A stretch of 64,000 bases of DNA from Palaemon carinicauda (Eukaryota; Arthropoda; Malacostraca; Decapoda; Palaemonidae): contig NC_090768.1 in NCBI RefSeq assembly GCF_036898095.1, forward strand, positions 50,407,283-50,471,282, read 5' to 3'. This document shows, piece by piece, positions 24,595 to 35,600 of this stretch (within the stretch, counting starts at the first letter, position 1; every line of letters begins with the position of its first letter). The translations under genes and the position numbers were made by a program. Below the pieces are notes generated by a model. It had not been told where the DNA came from. It saw nothing but the letters and a program-made list of their open reading frames with translations, and made no database searches.

Positions 24595-26658
24595 TACTAC
24601 ATGACCCTACACAAAAATGAAAGAAACTCTGTCAAAGTTTGCTATGGGATTCATTTGACCCTGTTTGGAATGGGCTACTGCTCTCATATTTATATCGCTT
24701 TTACTTCCTTTGCCATTAATACCCAGACCTTTCTACTTTTCAGACTTGTTTTCTTTGCAATTGGGTTAACAAAAGGGATTTGGGCTCTCCCCCCATTAGC
24801 CTTTGCTATTCAGAAAAAAAATACATACACAAAATTCAACACCATTATTAACTTCTTTAAAATAGAGTTAGAGGAACAGACAAACACATAAGTTTTTCAT
24901 CTATTGACACTACTCTTCTCATAAATATTTTTGCAATGATGATAACTCATTCAATTTTCTGGAAAAGTGTCAATTCCTTCAAGAGACTTCAAATAGTTAA
25001 GCAAGAAAAATTTTAAACATGTTCCAAACTTATACCACACAATAATTTAAATCACAAAATACGTCAAGGTAATCCCCAAACTGTTAAATCAAGAATATGA
25101 GCATATAGAAGAACTTCTAGCTACTTACATCTTTTATTGTTCTATCATGTTGTATGCTACAAAATCTGAATGATTCTCATTGAAGTCTTTTAAACATTTG
25201 AAAAGACAAGCTGAGTTGTAGAGTTCTCCGAGCAACCTTTCCCTATCTATTCAATGAAACCCTTCTTCCTTAAACTGATCTTACATAGGGTCAACATATT
25301 TTAAAGCAAAGCATAAGGTTGCCATAAGTAATGGTACTTTTGAAGCCTGTAATACTTGAATGAAGCAAAGAACTATGTTACCAAAATTAGTTACTTTATT
25401 TTCCTTAATGAACTACAGTATATACTCTGAAAAAAAAAAAGGTATTTTGACGAAGGATAAATCTATTTCTGGGCGAGGAACCTGTGTCGCCCAGTGAAAT
25501 GCTCCTTAAAGCACCATTTCAAAGGTATAAATACTGCTAAATAAACCAGAGAAAAAAGTTGCATGGAATGCTAGTAATATATCCAGCTCGCTCACCCCTA
25601 AAGGGTGTCAGTATTAAAACTGGGGCGAGTGATACCACTACCAGAGATCCCTTTCCAATTAGACTTCTCCCTCCTCAAAATCCCCCGTTACTACGAGGTG
25701 TCGTTCACTGCAGCTACTGCCCCCCCACCCCCCCCACCACCACTACCTAACCTTCTCCCATCATTCCTATTAGCACCCCAAGCTTGGGCCCGCCTAGGGT
25801 GAGGAAAAAGGAGGGAAGGTTCACTGGGCGACACAAGTTCCTCACCCAGAAATAGATTTTTCCTTCGTCAAAATCCCTTTTCTGGGCTCAACCTGTGTCG
25901 CTCCGTGAAATAGTAAAAGAGAATTGGTCCCATAAGCTTAGAAACACACAAAAAGTTAATGAACTGAATTAAAATTAGAGAAATTCAATAGCGTGATTTA
26001 CTAAAATCCTTAATACTGTATACCAATCTAAATAACTATATACTGTATAGGGGAAAAATATGATTCTGATAAAATGTTTCTAAACTCACCTAGCATTCAT
26101 ATTGCTTCTTTCGCAACGCTAATTTCTAAAAGTTTCCCACTTTCTTTCACTGTAACAACATTGCCGCTCTAGTATAGTAATGAGATTATTTGACAGTGTA
26201 GAGCAATAAAAAGAGCTCGAGTATTCTATAACCTTATCAGTTTTGAAGTCAAAACATTCATAAGCCTTTCAACTTCGCCGGTCAGTGGGGAGGCATAATA
26301 TGAAGACCAGGCGAGTATGAAAGTAATAAATCTTATCATCCAAACTCTATTTCTATGAACCCCAAACGGAGATAATATTATTGAATCGCACGAAAGTTTT
26401 ACAGTATCAACAGTAACCTAGTTAGTTCCACTTAATAACTTTTAAATCTAAATAGAGAAAAAAATTCAATAAATACCAATGAGGGTCAAAATTCATTATC
26501 AATACAGTACAAATTAATGTAATAACTAAGAATTCCAACCCTTACTTTGTAATAAATAAGAATTCCTACCCTATATCATTTCTGTACTTAACGCTAGAAC
26601 TATTTGCTATCTACTATATAACCCAAGACCACAAATTTCTCATCGAAAAAACTATATT
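24595..26658. other. AP1S intron around a family B element
   Basis: Outside 25436-25920 only AT-rich unique sequence was seen, including a C-rich run near 25719-25745 inside the element. Confidence 0.45.
25436..25884 (+). mobile_element. Family B MITE-like element, both ends present
   Basis: About 449 bp with inverted ends of about 60 bp: ATTTTGACGAAGGATAAATC on the left, ATTTTTCCTTCGTCAAAATC on the right, each followed inward by the CTGGGCGA..GTGTCGCCCAGTGAA block. A second partial end, CTGGGCTCAACCTGTGTCGC, abuts the right side at 25883-25920, suggesting insertion into another copy. The reading frames here are not genes. Confidence 0.8.
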
Positions 26659-26934
26659 TTAACCCTTTTACCTCCAAGGGTTATTTTTTTTCAACCACAT
26701 TTTGCAGTATATTTTATTTAAATTGCTCTAACAGCCTTAATTTTCATCATAGAGAGGTCAGGTTTGTCTCATTCCCTTGGAAAATGCCTGAAGTTTCTCA
26801 AAAAATTATCCAAAAATATGCAAAAAAAAATGTAAATAGCCGTTTTTTGCAAGGACGTACCGGTAGGTCCATGGGGGTAAAGGGATGAGTTTTGTGAAAC
26901 GTACCAGTACGTCCTTTGGAAGTAAAAGGGTTAA
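26659..26934 (+). mobile_element. piggyBac-type MITE
   Basis: 276 bp between TTAA duplicates; short on the left (the TTTGGAAATTTCC segment is missing) but with the right subterminal boxes intact. Confidence 0.88.
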
Positions 26935-27294
26935 CTTAAAACAAACCTAAGATATTCCATTAAAATAATAAATTCTATTTATACAGTACTACTTCCCTGT
27001 AGCTCCCACTGCACACAATGCACAGAAAACCTGTAAGAAAACCAAGCTTCCTTTATGTAATTCCTGGCAAAAACAGGCTTAGTATGGTTATTAATTGCTG
27101 CCAAAACTCTTTCCAAAGAGAGATTCCAACAAAATTTAATTGAAGTACAGTTCTAATATGAACCAAACCTTTCAAGTCCTTCTTGCCGAAAACCAATACT
27201 TGATAACCTTCTGTCACTAAAACCTTAATAAGGAACAACTTAGCATTCTAGGAGAAATAGCAGTCTTAGAATCCTAACCCCGCAAACCATTTAG

Positions 27295-27640
27295 AAACCT
27301 TTACCATAATTTTTCCCTCGTTTAAATAAAACTTTACGGCACCGTGGTGACACAAAGGGAAAGCACAGGCATACCGCGTGAAGACCACGTGGGACACAAA
27401 GGGTCGCACTGAGATAAGGAGAGCGCCGAGATGATATCGCGACGCGACCAGAGAACTTACTGAGGGTCGAGACCCAAGCTAGCACGCTTCCTGACCCGGG
27501 GTTAGCCTCAGGGCACATATCCATCCGCCTGAGGTTAGCCCTCACAGAAAACGGAAGTAGGATTAAACTACACAAAACTCTGGTCGGATGGGAGGAGATC
27601 CCAGGTACTCCTAAGAAAGTAGTTCGAGGTAAGTACTCCG
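27295..27640. other. GC-rich patch of unknown origin
   Basis: Markedly richer in G+C than the surrounding intron, with several CGCG and GACGCG motifs and a GAG|GTAAGT donor-like site at 27630 on the plus strand. It has a 94-residue minus-strand frame without recognisable domain. Could be old transposon sequence or an unannotated exon. Confidence 0.3.
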
Positions 27641-27699
27641 TGTCAGAACAAACCTAATTTATGAATTGCTACTGATCTTTTTCTACAATAAGAGAATAT

Positions 27700-27930
27700 T
27701 GAACAATAGAGGAAGAACTTTTAAACCAGCCTCAACTTGGTGCCGGTCCCAAGCCCGGGTAAATGGGGAGGGTTGGCGGCAGGAAAGGCATCCGGCCATG
27801 AAAAATTTGCCAAAACGAATATGAACAGTGATTATCAGAATAAAAATAATGCTAGATGGAGAAAGCTGGCCATAAACATCAACCCCACACAGAAGTGGGA
27901 AAAGATGTAGACAAAGAAGAATGAGAAGAG
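27700..27930 (+). mobile_element. Retroposon tail-like sequence
   Basis: Contains CTTGGTGCCGGTCCCAAGCC, CGGGTAAATGGGGAGGG and GGCATCCGGCCATG, a widely dispersed LINE-derived 3' sequence in invertebrates as far as I recall, followed by an A/G-rich stretch. No ORF of significance. Confidence 0.4.
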
Positions 27931-28132
27931 GAAGAACTTTTACCTTTAGATAATTTTTAGCCAGGAAAAAACAAGAAAAAGAAATGAACACAAGAGCAAA
28001 CAACTTCAAAGGCCAGAGTTAGAATGCCTTACCCAGTCTACCACATCCACTGGTGGAGGGAGGATGCCATATTGGCTGCCCGAACCTAGATGATCCATTG
28101 GCCATTTCCGCTCGCGTAAGAGTATATCTCTT

Positions 28133-28446
28133 TTAACCCTTTTACCCCCAGGCTCTTTGGAAATTTGCAACCTTTAACCCCCAAGGGGTTATTTTTTCCC
28201 CAGCACATTTTGCAGTATATATTTTTTAAATTGCTCTAACAGCCTTAATTTTTGTCATAGAGAGGTCAGGTTGGTCTCATTCTCTTAGAAAATGCCTGAA
28301 TTTTCTCAAAAAATTATCAAAAATATGAAAAAAAAAATTTTATAGCATTTTTTTGCAAGGACGTACCGGTACGTCTACGTCCATGGGGGTAAAGGGATGA
28401 GTTTTGTGAAACGTACCAGTACGTCCTTTGGGGGTAAAAGGGTTAA
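28133..28446 (+). mobile_element. piggyBac-type MITE
   Basis: 314 bp between TTAA duplicates. The palindromic box has a local duplication (GTACGTCTACGTCC). Confidence 0.9.
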
Positions 28447-28620
28447 ATAACAAAGGTTTGTTTCGTGTAGGAACATCTAATTTTTAGCCCGGAAGGGAGG
28501 TAGAAAAGAGAAAATGTTCTCAATCACATTACATTATTGTTGAGATACATAAACAATTATCACTCTCCAGCTTAATATCATTTCATGACCAAGCAAAACT
28601 ATCAAGATTTGGGGGAGAAC

Positions 28621-28884
28621 TTAACCCTTTAACCCCCAGGCTATTTGGAAATTTCCAACCCTTAACCCCCAGGGGATTATTTTTTTCCCAGCACATTTTG
28701 CAGTAATTTTTTTTTAAATTGATCTAACTGCCTTAATTTTTGACATAGAGAGGTCAGGTTGGTCTTATTCTCTTGGAAAATGCCTGAATTTTTTCAAAAA
28801 ATTATCAAAAATATAAAGAAAAAAAATTTTATAGCATTTTTTTGCAAGGACGTACCGGTACGTCCATGGGGGTAAAAGGGTTAA
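28621..28884 (+). mobile_element. piggyBac-type MITE lacking the right subterminal box
   Basis: 264 bp between TTAA duplicates. After the GGACGTACCGGTACGTCC box it passes directly to GGGGGTAAAAGGGTTAA, so the second palindromic box (ACGTACCAGTACGTCC) is missing. Confidence 0.88.
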
Positions 28885-29129
28885 ACGTTTGTTAAACAGA
28901 GAAACGACACAAAGAATTTAAAGGCAATGCATTGATAGGACACCCAAGTGCTCTTCCTGTTATAACAGCCATATAATCTCAATTCCTCGACAGACGCCGC
29001 AATGCTATCGAGAGAGAGAGAAATTTTCCAACTTTAGGGAAGACTTTACCATTCAACCAGCTTCAAGAGGGCAGCAATATGAACACCAGGGTAGAGTTCT
29101 CTTTCTTGGTGGTACACTAGGGCACATTA

Positions 29130-29504
29130 TTCTATTTATTTTTATTCTTTTTATTTTAAAGTTTTTATAGTTTATATATGAAAGACTTATATTAATGTTA
29201 TTCTTAAACTTCTCTTGTATTTTATTTTTTATCCCTAATAAGCTATTTTCCCTTGTTTGACCCTTGGGCTTATAACATCCTGCTTTTCCAACTATAGTCC
29301 ATTTCTTTTAGCGAGTCATATTTGCACCGACTCGCAGCGGTGCCCTTTTAGCTCGGAAAAGTTTCCTGATCGCCGACTGGTTGGCCAAGATAATTCTAAC
29401 CAATCAGCGACCAGGAAACTTTTCCGAGCTAAAAGGACACCGTTGCGAGTCGGTGCAAATATGACTCGCTAAAAGAAATGGACTATAGGGTTGTAGCTTA
29501 GCAA

Positions 29505-29547
<43 letters not shown>

Positions 29548-29573
29548 TACTAATAATGATAATAATAATATTA
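29130..29573 (+). mobile_element. (TAA)n-tailed retroposon interrupted by a MITE
   Basis: Reads CTTATAACATCCTGCTTTTC to the TA-target MITE at 29293, resumes with GGGTTGTAGCTTAGCAAG at 29488, and ends in a (TAA)n tail up to 29573. The tail stops 17 bp before the AP1S exon boundary at 29590. Confidence 0.8.
29293..29487. mobile_element. Palindromic TA-target MITE, copy 2, nested in a retroposon
   Basis: 195 bp, same family as 3841-4035. It interrupts a (TAA)n-tailed retroposon between CCAAC and GGGTTGT; undisrupted copies read CCAACTAGGGTTGT there, so the TA was duplicated on insertion. Confidence 0.92.
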
Positions 29574-29589
29574 CAAAGTGAATACTTAC

Positions 29590-29698
29590 ACTACCAAAGT
29601 ACTTGTCCAGAAGTTCTACATAACGATGAATAATCTCTAACGTCAACAGTTCATTGTCCTCTTGTTCAATTGCACAACAAAAATACAGTGATGCATAT
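29590..29698 (-). CDS. AP1S: AP-1 complex subunit sigma, second visible coding exon
   Basis: Continues the AP-1 sigma chain: [20 protein letters not shown] followed by [16 protein letters not shown]. The acceptor is TTTTCCAG (29700-29699) and the donor GTAAGT (29589-29584). The exon starts with one base that completes the Arg codon left by the 31782 exon and ends in phase 0, so 179+109 bases make exactly 96 codons. Joining the two exons restores the small-chain signature IVYKRYASLYF across the splice junction, good evidence that both belong to one gene. The intron before it is about 2.1 kb and carries two family B copies and one piggyBac-type MITE. The ORF upstream of the acceptor and downstream of the donor is intronic. 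Confidence 0.93.
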
Positions 29699-29829
29699 CT
29701 GGAAAAGATAAAATAGCAACATGCATAAAACACATTGGAAAAATATTAGGCTACTTTCATTAACTTTTACCTAGATTACCTTCTTTAATCTTTTTCAAAC
29801 TGAATTTGAAAAAAATTCAAAAAAATAGG

Positions 29830-29950
29830 TGAATCAGAATGTACTTCTATGCATTCTAAAGATGCTATATAGTCCAAATGAAAGAGAGACTGAATCAGAA
29901 TGTACTTCTATGCATTCTAAAGATGCATGACAGTCCAGATTAAAGAGAAA
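29830..29950 (+). repeat. 61-bp tandem duplication
   Basis: GAATCAGAATGTACTTCTAT begins at 29831 and at 29892. The two units are nearly identical up to AAAGATGC. Confidence 0.9.
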
Positions 29951-30117
29951 TAATTCCAAAATTTTCTTCACCTGCAAAAGAATTAGATATCATACAAAAC
30001 CAACCTTTTTATTTCAATATCTATGATCCTATGGTAGTTTTAGGAAAGACATCATCATCTTATGGAGACATTTAAAAACCACAATTGTTGCAGATGTAAG
30101 TGACGGGGTGGAGATGT

Positions 30118-30450
30118 AAAAAAAAGGGATTTTGACGAAAAACACAAAGCAAAACAAAACATGTCTGACCAACAGGAATGAGGATAAAGGGTGAGGAGAT
30201 GTAGGGGTAGAGAGGGGGAGATGTTGATGAAGGAGAGGTCTAATTGGTGAGGGATCTATGGTCGTGGCTCAATCACGCCATAGAAAACCGACACTCAATG
30301 AGTGAGCGAGCTAGGTTTATTCCTGGCATTGCATGCATCTCTTTTTTTTTTCTCTAGCATATTCAGCAATATCTATGCCTTAGAAATGGTGCTAGAGGAG
30401 CATTTCACGGAGCGACAATGGTCGAGCCCAGAAAAACGCACTATAACGAT
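30118..30450 (-). mobile_element. Family B MITE-like element, diverged copy
   Basis: GGGATTTTGACGAA at the low-coordinate side; GTGAGCGAGCTAGGTTTATT and GAGCATTTCACGGAGCGACA further on. Much of the middle differs from the other copies. Confidence 0.6.
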
Positions 30451-30829
30451 CTTATTTGTTATCACAGCATATTCATTTTCCGCAGGACTTAGCAAGTTTC
30501 AAATTCGCATAATTTTGTTCTCTAGTCCTATTTCACAATTTGTATGGACGTAAAACTGTGACTACCAGCCGTATAATGTAACTAATTAAAAATTTTCATC
30601 AATTAACTTGTCTAAGATAGAACCATTCAAATTAAATTCATTGTGGTAGATAAAGATAGCTCAAGCTTAACGAATTTGTAATCTAAAGCCATATCTTCTA
30701 TCACGGAAACCTTGCATTCTTTCCGTTTCTTATCCGGCAAAAGATAATATACTACAGAAGGTCAACTTAAAAACATTCGGAGATATAAATACAAAAACAG
30801 CGAAAAATAACAAAGATAAGGAAATGGTA

Positions 30830-31135
30830 GTGGTGGTGGGGGGGGGGAGGGGTGGCAGCAGCTGTAGTGAACGACACCTCGTAGTAACGGGGGATTTTGA
30901 GGAGGGAGAAGTCTAATTGGAAAGGGACCTCTGGTAGTGGTATCACTCGCCCCAGTTTTAATACCGACACCCTTTAGGGGTGAGCGAGCTGGATATATTC
31001 CTAGCATTCCATGCAACTTTTTTCTCTGGTATATTTAGCAGTATTTACACCTTTGAAATGGTGCTTTAAGGAGCATTTCACTGGGCGACACAGGTTGAGC
31101 CCAGAAATAGATTTTTCCTTCGTCAAAATCCCTTT
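30830..31135 (-). mobile_element. Family B MITE-like element
   Basis: Inverted relative to 25436-25884 and closely similar: GAACGACACCTCGTAGTAAC, CGACACCCTTTAGGGGTGAG and the end ATTTTTCCTTCGTCAAAATC. A G-run of 10 sits at the outer boundary. In the AP1S intron before the exon at 29698. Confidence 0.8.
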
Positions 31136-31288
31136 TCTAATAACTTGATAGCTATTTCATATAAAACCTGACTACAGGGGGTATCTGTTGACTTTCTTAG
31201 ATGGAAATCATAGGCATGGAATTCAGGTTAGCCCTACCCTAAGCCTAAATTTAACAAAACTGAACATACTAACAGCTTCTGGAACCAA

Positions 31289-31600
31289 TTAACCCTTTTA
31301 CCCCCAGGCTATTTGGAAATTTCCCACCCTTAACCCCCAGGGGGTTATTTTTTTCCCAGCACATTTTGCAGTATATTTTTTTTTTAAATTGTTCTAACAG
31401 CCTTAATTTTTGTCATAGAGAGGTCAGGTTGGTCTCATTCTCTTGGAAAATGCCTGTATTTTCTCAAAAAAATTATCAAAAATATGAAGAAAAAAATTTT
31501 TATAGCATTTTTTTGCAAGGAAGTACCGGTACGTCCATGGGGGTAAAGGGATGGCTTTTTTGAAACGTACCAGTACGTCCTTTGGGGGTAAAAGGGTTAA
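31289..31600 (+). mobile_element. piggyBac-type MITE
   Basis: 312 bp between TTAA duplicates, near consensus, in the AP1S intron between the exons at 31782 and 29698. Followed by a short (AAT)n. Confidence 0.9.
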
Positions 31601-31781
31601 TAATAATAATAACAATAATAATAATACACTGTACAATAGTACTGTATATCACAAAAACATCATAACCTGTGATCTCTTTTACACGCATTAAAAGCAGAAT
31701 TACCCATTACTGTACATTACTCCTACATTCAAAGATATGAAGAAAATCCAATTTAAAAATTTCTTTCCCTCAAATTCTTAC

Positions 31782-31960
31782 CTTTTATATACAATCTTGA
31801 GATCTTTCCATTCTAAAAATGAAGACATTTTTGGTTTTCTTGCCAGGATGGTTGATATCAGCTCTCGAGTAATTTTTTTCTTAACTTTGTCTGGATGGGC
31901 TTCATACCACTTTTGAAGTCGTAGCTTGCCTTGACGGCTGAATAGCAGCATAAATTGCAT
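31782..31960 (-). CDS. AP1S: AP-1 complex subunit sigma, first visible coding exon
   Basis: Encodes the N-terminal part of the small sigma chain of the AP-1 clathrin adaptor, which sorts cargo at the trans-Golgi network and endosomes. The exon opens with ATG directly after a TTTACAG acceptor (31962-31961) and reads [19 protein letters not shown], then [19 protein letters not shown] and [14 protein letters not shown], the conserved longin-like fold start of AP sigma chains. It ends in phase 2 (AAAAG) at a GTAAG donor (31781-31780). The split Arg codon is completed by the exon at 29698. Animal homologues often carry one more Met encoded by a preceding exon; that exon was not located, so the start could be this ATG or one codon earlier. 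The call rests on direct recognition of family sequence. Confidence 0.93.
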
Positions 31961-32099
31961 CTGTAAACATACAAATTTAATCATTGTAAAATATGCAAGT
32001 TACTATAGACAACAGTGACATCATTTGTTAGGTAAGAAAGTACTGTACTACAGTATAACAATGTCATTGTATATTTGTGAGGAAAATCAAAGTTATCTA

Positions 32100-32465
32100 A
32101 CTAGAGGGGCATTCAGTAGAGCGTAGACCTCCGCCGCGGCAGCTTATTTCTCGACCTTGACCTTAACAAGTATTAATTGGCGTGGATTTTCATATAGTCA
32201 AAATGAACCAAGCTTGAAGTCTCTGTGACAACGGTGTCAAAACTTATAGTTGATTAGGTGAATTGGACATTTTGCTTGACCGTGACCTTGACCTTACAAA
32301 ATTTAATAATTTCCAGCTTTTTACATAAAAATTAATCCCTACAAGTTTCATTACTCTACAATCAAAATTGTGGCCAAGAAGCTGTACACAAACAAACATA
32401 AAAACACACAAACAGGGGGTAAAACATAACCTCCTTCCAACCTCGTTGGCGGAAGTAACAAGGAA
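32100..32465 (+). mobile_element. Dispersed SINE-like repeat, copy 1
   Basis: Starts GGGGCATTCAGTAGAGCGTA, has CTTGACC repeats, TACAAGTTTCATTACTCTAC, CTGTACACAAACAAAC and ends CTCGTTGGCGGAAGTAAC. The head and the AAGTTTCATT segment recur, inverted and diverged, at 44560-44918. Confidence 0.6.
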
Positions 32466-32629
32466 TACTGTACAGTACACAGTTTGTCACATTTCATTAA
32501 TTACGTCTTCTAAACTCCCAGACCAAAACCAGCCTAGGACACTGTTAAATTCTTATTCACTGTACAACAAACAACATAAAGTCGGCTTCAGTGATTCCAG
32601 TACACTCCACTGAAACCTCGGAGACGTTT

Positions 32630-33210
32630 AACAGCTTTACCTCGGAGTCGTTTGACAGCTATACATTGTAACAGGTAACTCTGTGCTTAGCAAAGGAAAC
32701 TTTTACCATCGCTACCTGTAAAAAATAGTCACAAGCTTCTATGCGATCAGAAGCATTTTTATTAATACTACAAAGCGCTGTTTTGAAAATACTTTTTTAT
32801 ACAGCACTTTAACATTAACCCTTTCGCCCCCAAAAGGACGTACCGGTACGTTCTTGCAAAACACTGTTATTTACATGTTTTTGCATATTTTTGATAACTT
32901 TATGAGAAACTTCAGGCATTTTCCAAAAGAATGAGACCAATCTGACCTCTCTTTGACAAAAATTAAGGCTGTTAGAGCAATTTAAAAAAAATATATAGTA
33001 AAATGTGCTCGAAATTTAACCTTACCTTGGGGGTAATAGGGTTAATAAAAATGCTTTTGCTTGTGTTTAAATGCTCCGTAACCTTGTTTTACGGCCAGTG
33101 TTGAAACTGGTTTCTCTTTTGCTAAACACAGCATTACCTGCCGTCAGACATCTCTCCATCTTCCCATTAAGTATACAGGAATTGATGAAGCCAACTATAC
33201 CGAGGTAAAA
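32630..33210. mobile_element. Older inverted-repeat element interrupted by a MITE
   Basis: The left arm (TTACCTCGGAG near 32638, CTGTGCTTAGCAAAGGAAAC, GCATTTTTATTAA at about 32754) and the right arm (TTAATAAAAATGC at 33042, TCTCTTTTGCTAAACACAGC, CCGAGGTAAAA near 33208) are diverged inverted copies. The piggyBac-type MITE 32815-33045 lies between them. Confidence 0.5.
32815..33045 (-). mobile_element. piggyBac-type MITE, short copy
   Basis: 231 bp between TTAA duplicates, with ends CCCTTTCGCCCCC and GGGGGTAATAGGG. Only one palindromic box remains. Sits near the centre of an older inverted-repeat element (32630-33210). Confidence 0.85.
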
Positions 33211-33243
33211 AAAAATTGTAAATATATTCAGAAGTTTTGAGGG

Positions 33244-34095
33244 GACGGGGTGTACATATGATAGCGTCCACCTCTATGTATTATTAAGTCTAATTTAGAA
33301 TACGGCAGTGTAAGGGGGGTCGCAGGGGGGCGTTAGCCCCCCCATAGGTATGTAGGTAAGGACACAGCTTGTAGGTTAGGTTAGGGGGGAAACTTTAGGT
33401 CCATTTTTAATCAACGCATGAGGAACTGGCCGCTGATATACAAAGGCTACAGGGGGACAAATTTGGGCAAATTTCTACCTGTATGAGTGTTATAATATTG
33501 TTTTGTCCTTTTGCTCTTTCATACCTCACTCTGAACCGTTTGTCTGGTCATTTTGCAAGCACGACACGCTTTCCCTTTGTGTGGGCTGGTCTTAAATGTT
33601 AATAAATATTTTTATAAATCCTGTAAATATCAATTGTAAAACATTCAAAAGTCTATTTACATTAGAATTATTTTTAAACACCAACAATCGATATATCTCT
33701 ATTGAGATTCTTTAGTATTAGACACCCCCATCCTAAGTTGCCGTATTCTCACTCATCCAGCAGGGGGAACCCCTTACCTAAATTGACCTAGTACACTACG
33801 TTCTTACTTATCGTACATCAGCCTCACCCCGTAATGCACGGGTGAAGTTATACCCAATTCGTTCTTTGGAACCAATTATTCAAGATTGGGATCGACATGA
33901 CAGTACGGAGCCTTTGTAAGTCAGCGGACAGTTCCACACGCGTTTTTAAACTTTCCCCCCTAACCTAACCTACAAGCCGTGTCCTTACCTACTTACCTAA
34001 CGGGTTAGCCGACCTACGAACCCCCTTACACTGCCGTATTCCAAGTTAGACATAATAATACATAAAGGTGGCCGCTATCATGCATACACCCCGAC
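33244..34095. mobile_element. Long-terminal-inverted-repeat element of unknown type
   Basis: The left arm from GACGGGGTGTA at 33244 and the right arm ending TACACCCCGAC at 34095 are inverted copies for about 200 bp. They share ATACGGCAGTGTAAGGGGG, GTAGGTAAGGACAC and GTAGGTTAGGTTAGGGGG, plus GGCCGCTGA..ACAAAGGCT further in. The middle (about 33450-33870) is unique and has no ORF. A related fragment with CCCCCCTAACCTGACCAAGC lies near 38160-38230. The transposon class is not identified. Confidence 0.7.
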
Positions 34096-35469
34096 GGTAC
34101 TATAAGGTGTTTGTAGACCGGCGGACTCAAGTTAGTTTAGGCAAAGAAAGATTGATATTTGACAAAATATAAGATATGACCTAAATTAACCCATCTTAAA
34201 CTAGGTCAATGTCCTTACGATCCCACCCTAATTACCCGTTTATTAATATTATAGAAACGGGAAATATTAAAAGAAATTGTATGTAAGCTCGCCCACTATG
34301 TTGAGTATATGATATTCCCAAATAAATACGGTAGGTAAAGAGAAAAAACCAAGAAAATCAAAAAGAGAAATATACGTATCAAATATATGAGAAATTAATT
34401 GGTACCATCCAGTTAACAATCGTATGATACCCTAGTCGGGAAGTCTTGTCGGTTTAGCTACGAATTAAGGAATTTTAAATAAATTTGACATAAACAGTAG
34501 TTTTAAAATGTGACATTGCGAAGTATAATGTGGATATTCATACGTTACCTTGGAATAATTACACTATTTTTCACTAAGAGGACATAACACTTGTTAACAC
34601 TTATGTTACCAGACTTCAACTCTGGGCCGTGTTCATTGAGATGTTGATGGTAGCAGTGAAATAAATTGACAAACTTGATAGGATGATAGTTTATTAATAA
34701 AGGTCTAATTAAGATTTGTAGTTTCACTGAATAGTATTTATAATTCAATTATACTTAAGATAAGGTAAATTACTGATTAATATAATTATAAACAATCCTA
34801 TAATATTTTAAACTGTAAAACTGTTTTCGATTCCCGTTTCATGGAAATGAACGAAGCCGTATTGTTGTCACGTCATATCCGCCGAAAACATTACTGAAGA
34901 CTGAAATAAATGGATTTCACTAAATAATATATTAATTTTATGTTATTTTAATATCTAACTATTACTAAAGTGGTCTAGACGTGAAGAAAATTAAATAGAA
35001 AAAGGTTTATGGCCAATTTTATACAGAAAATATTTGCCATAGAAGATATGCATGTTTGGTGTACGATAATGAACAAAACATGCGAGATCTCTTGAAACTT
35101 CCTTTGAAAATGGTGCTTTGTTAAGATGGTCTTATTTTCATCCCTGTTGCTATAGTTATGTTAGTTCCCTCCATCCCTTCGATGAACAAACGTACATTCA
35201 ATGGGTATATATGTATATTAATTTGCCTTACCACACGTCTTTACCAATTGAAGGGAGTGGCACTAAGGGTAGGCCTACTAAGCACTCTTAATGAAGAGGT
35301 AGATCCATTATACTCTGGTGTGTCCTTATTTTAGTAGCCTCAGAGAATTGTATATAAAAAGATATTGTTACACTAGACCAAATAGTATAAAGTTTAGTCA
35401 ATTGTTTAGAATAGGAAATAAGAGAGAATTGTGCAATCTAGCAAAATTTAAAAAAAAATAATAATGGAA
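34096..35469. other. No feature recognised; possible AP1S 5' region
   Basis: AT-rich sequence upstream of the first visible AP1S exon. The missing 5' exon and promoter may lie here or further right, but no candidate could be chosen. Confidence 0.3.
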
Positions 35470-35600
35470 CAGTTTTAGTTATATAGTTTTTTATCTAGTC
35501 CATATGGCCTCATGTCCCCATTATACATGGCGTATATGGGTATACAGATATTTACGGGCTGCCCAAAGGCAAGAGCCCGTGTCTTACACAGGGTAAGGCA

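Noticed and set aside
32703..32709. Minus-strand ATG followed by GTAAAA as the missing AP1S first exon
   Set aside because: The site lies within a diverged inverted-repeat element and the donor is weak; no supporting upstream signal.
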